Positions 9,916-20,000 of a stretch of DNA of 64,000 nt are shown here, piece after piece. The notes under the pieces are model-generated. The model had not been told where the DNA came from and did no database searches. It saw nothing but the letters and a program-made list of their open reading frames with translations. The number at the start of each line of letters is the position of its first letter. Within the stretch, counting starts at the first letter, position 1. Position numbers and translations under genes: made by a program. The stretch comes from Chamaecyparis obtusa. Lineage: Eukaryota; Streptophyta; Pinopsida; Cupressales; Cupressaceae. The DNA lies in NCBI GenBank assembly GCA_027943335.1, contig BSBK01001581.1, positions 881,001-945,000 of the forward strand, given 5' to 3'.

Positions 9916-11782
9916 ACGTGATCTTCGTGTTGATACTGTGCCATATTCCCAGGGAGTTGCATATAAAAATAGCTATTATCACTCTTTCTCTATGTACAAT
10001 CTCCATATGGTTGTGTATCAATATAATTCTATTCTAAGCCATTATAACATTGGCTTTTTTTCCTATTTTGATAATTCTCATCATTCAACTACTACGCATT
10101 ATAGGTATTTGGCACCTTATCATACCAGTCACGTTGTTGGTAATTTTTTTGTTGCACGTGACTAGGCTTTTGGTGAGGTGCACCATTACATTGCAGGCCT
10201 CTTACATTTCTATGTTTTGCAATATTCCTAGGGTGTTGGGCATTTAAATAATACTAATCCTTATTCCCTTGTCTTTGCACATGGATCCTTGGGTGTTGCA
10301 TTTTATAAACATTTGGAAAATATCCATACCATTCACGCTGTTGATAATTTTTTTGATGCACTTGACTATGCATGTGATGAGGCATACAATCATATCTTAG
10401 GTCGTGCCTATCCTTGTATTGTTGTGCATGTGTGTATTGTTGGTCATGTACATCTTTATTTGGCTACAAGTATGAATTATTCTTACCTTGCGTGTGGATC
10501 CCAGGGTTCACATGACTATAAATTTGTTTATTATTAACATTACTTCTTCCTTGCGTACGGTTTCCATAATGCTTGGCATCAGAATAATTATGCTTTCCTT
10601 GCTAAATTTTCACATGATCATTATTTCCTTGATGTATAGTATCTACAAGGTATTGTATGTTCAAATAATGTTGCTCATTATCCTTGCCAAGGTGCTGCGT
10701 ATTATGGTTCCCCAAATTATTAACATCGTCCTTGCCTAGTATATGAATTCCACTAGGCTGCGAATTATAATTTTGTTCATGGTTATTATAAGATTGACCA
10801 AAATGACTTTTATTGTCATCTTTCTTTAGTTTATTATTTTCAACTTTGTCTTGCTGATTATCATGCTGACGTACATGACTATGATGTGCAACCTTACCAA
10901 AATATTGGTCTTGCTCGTATGCGTTATGTTGTGTGGTACTACTGCCAAAATGACACTATTTTTGGTTGTAATGCTCCCTCTCACCAATGTGGGCTTCAAT
11001 GTGATCCCTACATTCATACGAAACCATATTCCTAGGTTACTAGGTATTAAAATAATCCTACTCACTATTACTTGTGCCCTGCATACAAATTCCATAACGT
11101 TGCGCATCCATATGCTACTCAAAACTATTGTAATACTAGCCATTTTTACTATTTAAATGGTTTCCATTGTCATTTTTCTTCTGATGTATAAAATTATTCT
11201 TTCCAACATTAATTTCAAATAATGGATTATTATAAGTGCCACCTATAAAGCATTCATCATTCTTCCTATGTGGAGGTGTATATCTTATTTCATTACCATT
11301 TTCCTTTTTCCCAACTCTTTCCCCTTTATCAATTCCTTCTCCACACACCATTTCAGACCCATTTCTACTTCCAAGGGGTGTAGTAATTTGACCTCTAATC
11401 AACCCTATTTTTTCCAAAGTTTCATCATCTTGTGATCTAAAAGTCTCGCAAACTTCTTTCCATGTTGAACATTGTCATAAAGTTCCTTAACAGTCTTTCG
11501 TAACTTTACATATATGTCATCATCTTCTTTGTCCTCATCTTCCTCACTTTGATAATTACAATGATTTGTATTTGAGAAGAAAGGATTCCTATTATTTTCA
11601 TCACTACTTTCACTACTTTGACTCTGATGAGGATTCTCATTCTCAAATTGTTTGTCTTCAGGTTGTTCAAAATTAGCAGATGTCATCTCCAGATAACTCT
11701 TCTTATGTCTCCCAGGCTGAGTATTGAAATCTAATTCAATATGAGTATCTTCTTCTTTATGCGGAGATCTCCTCCCTAACAT
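9916..11782 (-). pseudogene. Gag N-terminus and Gln/Asn/His/Tyr-rich segment of element C
   Basis: It starts with ATG at 11782 after the putative primer site. The first 125 codons are hydrophilic, with Asp/Glu clusters (SEEDEDKEDDD). A frameshift near 11410-11430 moves it to the frame used from 11417 down to 9916. About 400 codons then follow, very rich in Gln, Asn, His and Tyr, with near-repeats such as HVQQKNYQQRDWYDK and HQKNYQQREWYGY. The second part is interrupted by roughly a dozen TAG codons plus one TAA. The frame stays open otherwise, so this was coding. It contains no known domain. Its length and composition are unlike the gag of A, B or D. Confidence 0.6.
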
Positions 11783-11815
11783 TTTTTTGTTACTCTTTCC
11801 TAAAACTGAAATTTA

Positions 11816-11824
11816 GAGTCGCCA
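11816..11824 (-). other. Putative tRNA-Arg-type primer binding site of element C
   Basis: Minus-strand TGGCGACTC matches the first nine bases of the primer site complementary to a plant tRNA-Arg 3' end, as used by several Tat elements. It lies 34 bp before the gag ATG, and the match does not extend further. It marks the likely end of the 5' LTR of C. Confidence 0.4.
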
Positions 11825-12883
11825 CCTCACTTTTTGTGAGGAAATAAACTGTTCTGAGACCTCTCTCTGAGTAGAGTCTTTTTTAATTTTACAATTGTAA
11901 CCAAAGATTCTGTAAATATATTTCACATATATCTATCCCTAGTAGAGTAGCCAATTTTTTGGTGACCAAAAACAATGGATCGAATTTGGCCAACTAGTAG
12001 GTACAAATTGATACCTCTTCAATTCTGGCTTAATCAAGCCAAGGCTGGTAGGCCTAAATCAAATTTGCTATGTCACACAGTTGCGTACATAAAACAAAGT
12101 TCCTCCAAAGGTGGTGAATCATCTTTGGAGGTGTTGAGCATCATTTTTACATGAGGACAATGGATAGGAATTTACGTAAGCAAATCCCCCTCTTGGAAGA
12201 CTGATGAAATCAATCTCAAGGTTCATTCTAGCTGGGTCTCAACCGCTTGGATATCTCAATGGAAGACAAATATGAATCTGTTAACAAGGAGGCCTTTGCT
12301 GGTTCTTCTCTCAAGGGAAACTGTAAAACAAACTTTAGGAAACCAAAATATCTCTCTTTTTTTATACGATTTTCAGATTTAGGAATAAAAGCAATGCTAA
12401 TTTAATTAATCTACTGAAAAATAACTTGCAAGGAAGGTGAGAAGATGTAAGGTAACAAGAGATTTGAATGAAATTGCTGAAAAGAAACCTAATGGATATA
12501 TGCTAGCATCACACCACCATGCGAATTAAATAACTAAGAAGATGAAGAAACCCACAAAATAGAAATCAGATCATGTCACAATCTTTAGCTAAATGGATGC
12601 AATCATCAACGGAATCGAACAAATGCAGACGTATGATAAGCCAAAAATCATCAGATCATGAAGCCACCCTAGATACATGTACACATGAGACAAGTTAATC
12701 TTCAAGCACCAAAGAATAATCTTCTCAGAGATTCATCACAATATAGCAATAGGATACTAGAAAACACCGAACTAATAGATCGCAGACTAAAAATCATTAA
12801 ACAACCAATTGGCTCTTTGAAATAAAGAATGAGCAATTCACACATTCACAAATTTGATATAGATAGAAGATAAATCACACCAT
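11825..12883 (-). repeat. Probable 5' LTR sequence of element C, cut by element A
   Basis: Non-coding AT-rich sequence lies upstream of the putative primer site of C. No second copy exists in the window, so the LTR call rests on position alone. The stretch ends at the A insertion point, and its continuation is at 28321 onward. No gene or RNA gene is visible. Confidence 0.35.
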
Positions 12884-12888
12884 GAATG
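12884..12888. repeat. Target-site duplication of element A, left copy (GAATG)
   Basis: GAATG precedes the TG of the 5' LTR and recurs exactly at 28316-28320 after the CA of the 3' LTR. Confidence 0.9.
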
Positions 12889-14161
12889 TGTAATACCCCA
12901 AAAATGGGCTATAAGTTCATTAATCTCCTACATCTTCAATTCGAATGAAATCGACATCAAAGTCCTAACCTAAGGCACATCTAAACATCATCGAATCATA
13001 ATTGATTATCTTAAATTTTGCATCGGGGAATATTCCTAGTAATATTCCTAATTATCTTAATTATCTTTAATTTAATGATTATTTGGCGATAAATCACATT
13101 TATCCTAAAAATTTAATTAATTGAATATTTTCATATTTAATTAATTAGATTTAATATTTGCCACTTAATTGTGTAATTAAATTTAATTCTATCTATTATT
13201 AATTGTATTATTTAATTTTGACAATAAATCAAAATTCCTATCTTTAATTGATTAAATTCTTATTTAATTAATTAAAGCATGTTGTCATTATTTAATAATA
13301 TAATTTTTAATAAAAGTTTGAATAAATAGTTAATTAACCCATAAATTAATTATTTATTTTCAAAAATCAGTTGAGTTGAGGATAAATCACTTTATTTATT
13401 TATTTAATTCTTAATTATTATGCATATTCAAAAGAAACAGTTAAACTCCAAATTAGAAAATCAATGCAAGTTATTGACTTTTTGGAACTCAACATCCTTT
13501 TGGAGTTCAAAAAGCTAATCTAAACTCTAATTTGAGTTAAAAAGCTGTTTTTGCATTTTTTGCATGATTTTGAGAATTAACTATCTTTTATGATCAGATA
13601 ACTCAAAAATCAAGATGAGTTAATTTGAGTGATTTATGGCTTTTATTCATGCACCTCCAAAGCCCTGGATTTCTATAAATTAAGGCTCAGCTCTTCACAA
13701 ATCATCTCATATTTTGCACAATCACGCTGGAGAATTGAAATTGAAGAATCAAAGCTCTTGCGAATCGACATCTTTGTGAGATCAATCTTATTTTTGCATT
13801 CATATTTCATATCATTGTTAGATTCATAGCATATCAATTTTCAATAGCATTCATAGCATATCAATTTCATTTAGCATAGATTTCATATCAGTTTTTACAA
13901 TTATTATTGCATCATAAAATATCAAAAATATAGATTAATTGCATTTATTCCATATCTAGAATTTCATTCAAATCCTTCATTTAGGTGTCGTCTAGGTCAC
14001 TGATCTCGATTACAATCTGAGAACATTAATCTCGCACCTATTAGAAGGCAGTAAATCGCTTGGTTAGATTAGATTTCAATTTTGCACGATTGTGATTATC
14101 ACTAACCTCTAATGTTTTACTGAGTGTTGTGTTTACAGATCAGGTACAATTTTCACACACA
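12889..14161 (+). repeat. 5' LTR of element A (1273 bp)
   Basis: Begins TGTAATACCCC and ends CACACACA, and is near-identical to 27040-28315. It is AT-rich with many TTAATTAA-like words in the U3 half. A TATAAAT box lies at 13674-13680, so transcription should start near 13705. Confidence 0.95.
13674..13680 (+). promoter_or_regulatory. TATA box in 5' LTR of A
   Basis: TATAAAT sits in a less AT-rich context (CCCTGGATTTC upstream). It is kept in the 3' LTR at 27826-27832. It is the most likely Pol II promoter of element A. Confidence 0.6.
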
Positions 14162-14167
14162 TATTTC

Positions 14168-14185
14168 TGGCGCCCACCGTGGGGC
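14168..14185 (+). other. Primer binding site of element A, tRNA-Lys(CTT)
   Basis: TGGCGCCCACCGTGGGGC begins 6 bp after the LTR end. It is fully complementary over 18 bases to the 3' end, with CCA, of plant cytosolic tRNA-Lys(CUU) as I remember it. It sets the start of minus-strand DNA synthesis. Confidence 0.85.
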
Positions 14186-15599
14186 AACCCACCTTTGCAT
14201 GCTGGTTTTGATTTTTTTGGGAGCTAAAACCTCAAAGTTTCAAAGATTTAATTTTATCTCCCAAACGGCTTCGAATTTTGATTTGAAATTTTTTTTGCAG
14301 GTTGGTGACATGTCATGGAAGCTACAGTAAAAAATTTAGAATTTTTTGAGATGTTTTGGATTTTTAATAATTTTTTCTTGAAATTCCAAAAAAAATTAAT
14401 ATCTGACGCAAATTAGCATATTTTTCAAAAATTTTTATATTTTCGGAAAGATATTTAAATTCTACAGGGGGTCCATTCTTTGTATTTTAAATTTGGACAT
14501 GATATCATAGCTCAAATAGTCAATTTACAAAAACTAGTCTTTTTTGATAAAATAGGTCTCTAGGGCACAAATGAAGAGGTTTTTCTAAAATTTTTGCATT
14601 TTTGGAAAGATCTCTATTTTTTAGCAAGGGTCTCTATTTTGAATTTCTATTTTTGTGGGCAAAATCATATCAAAAAAATTAGATCTTGTTGACTAGGTCA
14701 AATGCAAAAAAAAAAAAATAAAGTTTTGTGATGGGTATGCACTTATTTTTTTTACATGGTTCAATGAATGATATGAGTTGTCATTTGAGTTGATTGCTGG
14801 TTATTATTACTGATAATAATTGATTTTTAGAGCTAACCCTATGGTTTTCATAAGTTGAATATATTTTGCATATCTTGTTTGCTTGTTTGCTTGTTGGAGA
14901 GTTCGTCACTTGCTTGCATGGAAAAGCTCAACAAAAATTGCTAAAAATCAAGTAAAATCTACTAAGCGCGTTGCAAGGATCCCAGGTATTCTCCTTCATC
15001 TAATAATATTTTGATTTGGGACTTAAAATAAATCTCTTATGTGTCAAGCTTGTGTGCATCTTTTCATGCTTTTGATCTATTTCTACACACTTGCATAATT
15101 GATACTAGGTTGTGAACCCTTAAGGATTTATTAAGTAGTCTTAGAATACTTGTGATTGATCTTGATTGCTATCTTGGGTTATTGGACTCGCTAATCCGCC
15201 GGCCCCTCATTTCCGCCCCGTGGTTGCAATCTCAGCGCCATAAAAGGGAGGGGTCAACAGGACAGAAGCGTTAAATGTTCCACTTGGAAACCCTTTTGTG
15301 CTTTTAGGAACTCACTTGTTTTCTAAGTTGGGGACTCATTTTTAGCTTGTGTGAGGTGTTAAGTGTTCCACCTTGTGGACTCATCTCATATTCACTTTAA
15401 ATGTTAAGTGTTCCTCTTTCTACTTTTTGGGTACTTTTGGTAGATTTACTTTCGGGAATATATCTGTGCTCACATAGTAATTAGGCCCTATGAACACTAT
15501 TTGTGATTCTTGAGAGATTGGATTCCTAGCGAAATCCTTCTTGATGATAGAATCCTTGTAGGTAGGGAGGATACTTAGTGCGTTTCACATTCAACTTAG

Positions 15600-15795
15600 T
15601 TAGTGAGTCTTCTCTTATTGATCGACACATTCTCTCTCCGGAGAGGTTGATAGATCACGTGGGGTTGATATCATGAGCTTTGGTGAATCAAAATTGGTTA
15701 GTGCGTCTTCTCTTATTGCTTGATACATTCTCTCCCGGGAGAGGTTGATAGATCACGTGGAGTTGATATCACAGACCTTGGTGGAACAAAACTTT
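15600..15795 (+). repeat. 98-bp tandem duplication with central palindromes in the leader of A
   Basis: Two units (15600-15697 and 15698-15795) share TTAGTG-GTCTTCTCTTATTG, a palindrome, GGTTGATAGATCACGTGG and GTTGATATCA. The palindromes are CTCTCCGGAGAG (15634-15645) and CTCTCCCGGGAGAG (15730-15743). They differ in sequence but both stay self-complementary. Confidence 0.8.
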
Positions 15796-16504
15796 GTCTT
15801 AGCGTGTCGGATTAATCTGTTTGCTTTGTTTGGGTTAAAAGTGAAGAGGTGTCAAAACCTTGAATCTGGAGCCAAGTCCCCTTGTGGTATACTATTGTGA
15901 GTCATCTTTAGAGAGGGTTAACCGTAGCGGATAATCCCTTCACAGGGCAAACTGCATTGATGGAACCTCAAGCGGTAATAGCCATTTTCGCCATGGTAGT
16001 GATAACCGCTATATAAATGTCCTTGTGGAAGAAATCTCCACAGGTATGGTTCATTGTTGGGTTGTCAGATCTCCCTAGCAGCTCTTGAAGATTAAGTTCT
16101 CGGACTGTGTCAAAACCCTGGTGCGCCGGGATTGGAGTTCACCCCTTTGAATCATAAAAGTTGCAGAGTCAAACCATTACTAAAAACCTTAGAGAGGCCA
16201 ATTTTTCACTTTCAGGTATATGTGCGTTATTGCAAAACTTTTTTAGAACATACACAATTAGTACTCTCAGGGATTAGCACAATTTGGTCACTTGATTGTT
16301 CATGCGCAAGGTTGCTTTTGCCCTTGTTCATTGTTTTCAGACGTGCTTGGAATCACTTGCTTGCTATTCTGCGTGCTTATTTATCTACTTGGCTATTAAA
16401 AATGATCAAATCTGGTATAACCTTCAAAATCTGGACAATACAATTTGCAAACAATTCAAAACTGAAGACCTTACATTTTGCAAAAATTGACGTAAAATCT
16501 TTTC

Positions 16505-16650
16505 TGGAGTCAAAAGTCATTTCAGGAAGTCAAAAGTCGTACGAGTTTTGTCAAGTGTCATTTCAGTATTACCCAACTGTCATATGAGTTTAGCAACTCT
16601 CATTTCATAGACTACCTAGTGTCGTACGAGTCTGCAGAGTGTCGTTTGGA
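16505..16650 (+). repeat. Cluster of degenerate GTCRT-YGAG words in the leader of A
   Basis: About seven related words occur in about 145 bp: AAGTCATTTCAG, AAGTCGTACGAG, GTGTCATTTCAG, CTGTCATATGAG, CTCTCATTTCAT, GTGTCGTACGAG and GTGTCGTTTGG. They are spaced irregularly at about 15-35 bp. No coding explanation is apparent. Confidence 0.55.
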
Positions 16651-17094
16651 AAAATTTGAGAAAGTTGTCAGAAATTGTCAAATTGCAAGATATCCAATGT
16701 TTCCAGCCTAGTTCCAGAATCTGTCAAAAATATCATTGTGTCAGGAACAGAGCAGTAGCTATTGAGCATTCTACCATTTTCTGAGTTTGATCTTTTGAAT
16801 CCGATCTAGTCTTCTGTTTGATCAATTTGAGTCCTTTTTATCTCGTGTCAAAACCTTGTCATAACTATCAATCTTCAATCAATCAATCTTCAAAAACAAA
16901 CTAAGTGTTGAGAACTCGTGTCCGCTATCTTTTGGGCGATCTATCCCATGCATCCAGGGCACAATTTCCTTCACCCACATCTCATCAGATCTTCAAAACT
17001 ATCATAATCTTGACAAGGTTGCGTCATCCAATTTTCTCAAATCAAATTGTTCTTCAGTTGTCTTCATCCTTTTCTTCTGTTTCATTCAAAGTTA

Positions 17095-20000
17095 ATGGTG
17101 GAGACCAGAGCTTCTTCACACAAGAAATCAGAAGAAACATCTCAAAACTTACTTTTGACCAATACCCCGGGTCCAACTCTTGAACAACTCATCAAGTCAG
17201 GTATCTACGAAGACGACGGTCTCGGTAACTTTCGATTGAAAATTGGTTACAGACCTCCTCTATCAACTCACAGAGGTAATCAACAAACTCTTCCTCAATC
17301 TATTCCAGGGAGCCCAAAAACTCCTACCATGTCTCAAGCAGGGACAAACCATGGTTTTCTAGGAGTAGGATCCCAGGGACACCACTCTCAACATAATGCC
17401 GACCAAGACCCTACACCCTCTGAAATCCATCGGTGTCAGAATGACGATGAATTCAAAAGAATGATGAGGCATTTCTTGAAAATGGATAGAGAGACATACT
17501 TTTTGCAATTAGCCCAAGAAGGAGCTAAACTTCCTCCTCACTTCAATGTCGAAGATATCATCACACATGAGGAAGAAACTCCGATGACGGCCATAATGAA
17601 CCAGCTGCACGCTATGCAGGTCAAAATGAATAAAATTGAGAAAGAGAAGGAACCCAAGGAATTCTCCATGGAGGCCCTTTGTCCTTTCCCTTTTGACAAA
17701 GACTTGTATATGCCTCCATTCCCAAAAAGAGTGGAGATACCAAAGTATGAAAAATATGACGGGCACTCTGATCCTCAAGATCATGTCAGAGAGTTCTGTA
17801 CACAATCCATGGAATTCATGCATGAACCGACTTATCTAATGCGTCTTTTTCCTAGATCCTTGGGAGGAGCATCCATTCAGTGGTTTTCAAGATTACCTTC
17901 TACGATCAAAACTTTTGAGGAATTGATTAAATTGTTTTATCAACAATATTCCTACAATATTCAACATCCGATTACCATGATCGATATCTGTAACCTCAAG
18001 CAATATCCAGGGGAATCATTCCTAACTTTTCTCAAGAGGTGGCGAAAGAAGTTTTCTTTATATGCTAGACCAATTCCCGAAATGGAGAAACTTGAAATCT
18101 TTATCAATAACCTTGTTCCAGAGCTCAACTATCCATTGCAAATGCAAGATCATGTATCTTTTGATAAAATGGTGGATAATGCAATCAAGATTGAGAAAGT
18201 ACTTGTCAAGAAAGGAGAAATCACACTTCAAAAGGACAAGTCTGAATCAGGATCTAGCTCAAAAGATAAAAACAAGACCTGGAATAGAAACAAAGGTATC
18301 ATCTCTGACGGTGTTGTTGACACTATCCACACCCCATCAAAGGCACCAGCCTACAATCTCACCCTTGCCACCAAAGCCATTGAAGCTTCAGAGCAAAAAT
18401 CTGCTGAACCATCTCCAAAGAAGCCATTCAAACGATGGGATAATAAACGAAAGTTTACTCCCCTGGGAGAATCTTTGGAATCTACTCTGAGGACCCTGAT
18501 AGCTGATAACATGATCTCTTTACCACCAATCCGAAAACCTGATCCGGATCCAAAACCATGTTGGTGGAAAGATAATGAATTTTGTGCTTTCCATCGAACT
18601 AAAGGCCACAGAACTAATGGATGCTTCCATTTGAAGCATACCATTCAAGACTTGATAGATCAAGGGGACATCACAATCGATAATCTTACCAGCAATAATG
18701 ATCACACAGCATTTACAGAACCTTTTCCACAACATGGCAAGGGAGTTTCCACTTCTCAGCCTAACATGGGGGCAAAAGTCAACTATGCCTACCCTGGAAA
18801 CGATGTTGTCATCAATATGGTGGAACCATGCCTCTCTGAGAGCTGTAATGTCATCACGATTGTACGAAGAGATAGAAATCATTCCTCAGCTAATGCAGTT
18901 ACCAGATCACAAGCTCAGACGCATCTGAAAGGACAAACACCAAATTCATTTGATGTCCCTAAGATACCTTTCAATCTCACATCTGCTTCTAAACAGAAGG
19001 TTGCCTCGAAATCTTCCAATCCAAAGGATACCAGACCTACATCTTACAGCATCGTACAACAACTCCAGCATACCAATGCCAAAATCTCTATGTTTGAGTT
19101 ACTTCGAATCTCTCCAGCTCACCGAGATATCCTAGACAAAGCTTTGCTCAGCTCTAATGTTCCTGATGATCTAGATCTAGACAGGTTCCAAACTATGGTT
19201 GGTCATCTAACATCTCCGCAATATATCTCCTTTTCAGAAGAGGATGACAACTCCCTAAGTCACCCACATAATCAGCCCTTGCACATAGAAGTCTTGATCC
19301 AGAACCGTCGAGTCAAACGTGTGTTGATAGATGGGGGCGCAGGCCTCAACATTTGTTCTTACAACTTAATCACACAGTTGGGATTCTCTGAGATGGCTAT
19401 TGATCCTCGAAAGAAGATCACCATAAAAGCCTATGATGAACAAGAAAGAGCTTCTAAAGGCACCATTGTCTTGCCCATCCGGGTGGGTCCAGTCATCAAA
19501 GATACCACATGTCAGGTGCTCGATCTACCATTGGCTTACAATATCCTTCTAGGGAGACCCTGGATACATGAAATGCAGGCTATTCCTTCAACATACCATC
19601 AATGCTTGAAATTTCCCTATGAAGGAGTGGAGGTTACTATCCCAGCTGATCTGAGTACAACTTGCAATACATTGAAGGAAAGTGCCGATAAACTTGTTCC
19701 CAATAACAGAGAATCTTCCATCAAGCAACAAAATGTGGCTTCCACATCTAAGATGGATGACATTGCTAAAGAGATCAATATCAAAGAAAATGGGATGGGA
19801 GAATACACTATAGAGCCAGTCTTGTCTCTGACATCTCTCCCAATCTCACCTAAGTCATATGGCCAATCCTTGAAGCAGTCTAAATTAGAACCTAAGGAAC
19901 CTATGGAAGCATACAAAAGACATTTTGTGGTGGAGCAAGTATCTAAACAAGAATTTGAAGAGGATGAAGCTGTGCTGGCATGGCTATATAAAGAGGATTC

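Larger units (their letters stand above)
1..11824 (-). mobile_element. Ty3/gypsy element C, partial and decayed, interrupted by element D
   Basis: On the minus strand the order is: primer-site-like sequence (11816-11824), gag N-terminus, Gln/Asn/His-rich gag segment, [element D, about 4056-9910], rest of that segment, capsid core, CCHC knuckle, protease, RNase H and reverse transcriptase, which runs off the window at base 1. The codon interrupted by D is restored when one copy of the CTTTC duplication is removed, so the two parts were once one element. RNase H upstream of RT differs from elements A and B. Several TAG, TGA and TAA codons and a few frameshifts mean it is dead. Integrase and the 3' LTR lie outside the window. 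Confidence 0.85.
14186..17094 (+). other. Long 5' leader of element A
   Basis: About 2.9 kb lies between the primer site and gag. I see no convincing gene. It has imperfect repeats built on TTAAGTGTTCCA (about 15265-15440), a 98-bp tandem duplication with palindromes (15600-15795), and a cluster of GTCRT-type words (16505-16650). A 151-codon frame at 16132 has no ATG at its start and no domain. Packaging and dimerisation signals would be expected in such a leader. Confidence 0.6.

Noticed and set aside
9938..10739. Plus-strand frames rich in His, Tyr and Ile opposite element C gag
   Set aside because: They are the reverse-strand shadow of the Gln/Asn/His-rich gag frame, which is longer and joins gag on both sides.
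16132..16587. 151-codon plus-strand frame upstream of gag in element A
   Set aside because: It begins at TTG rather than ATG, has no recognisable domain and overlaps the repeated GTCRT words, so it is best seen as leader sequence.
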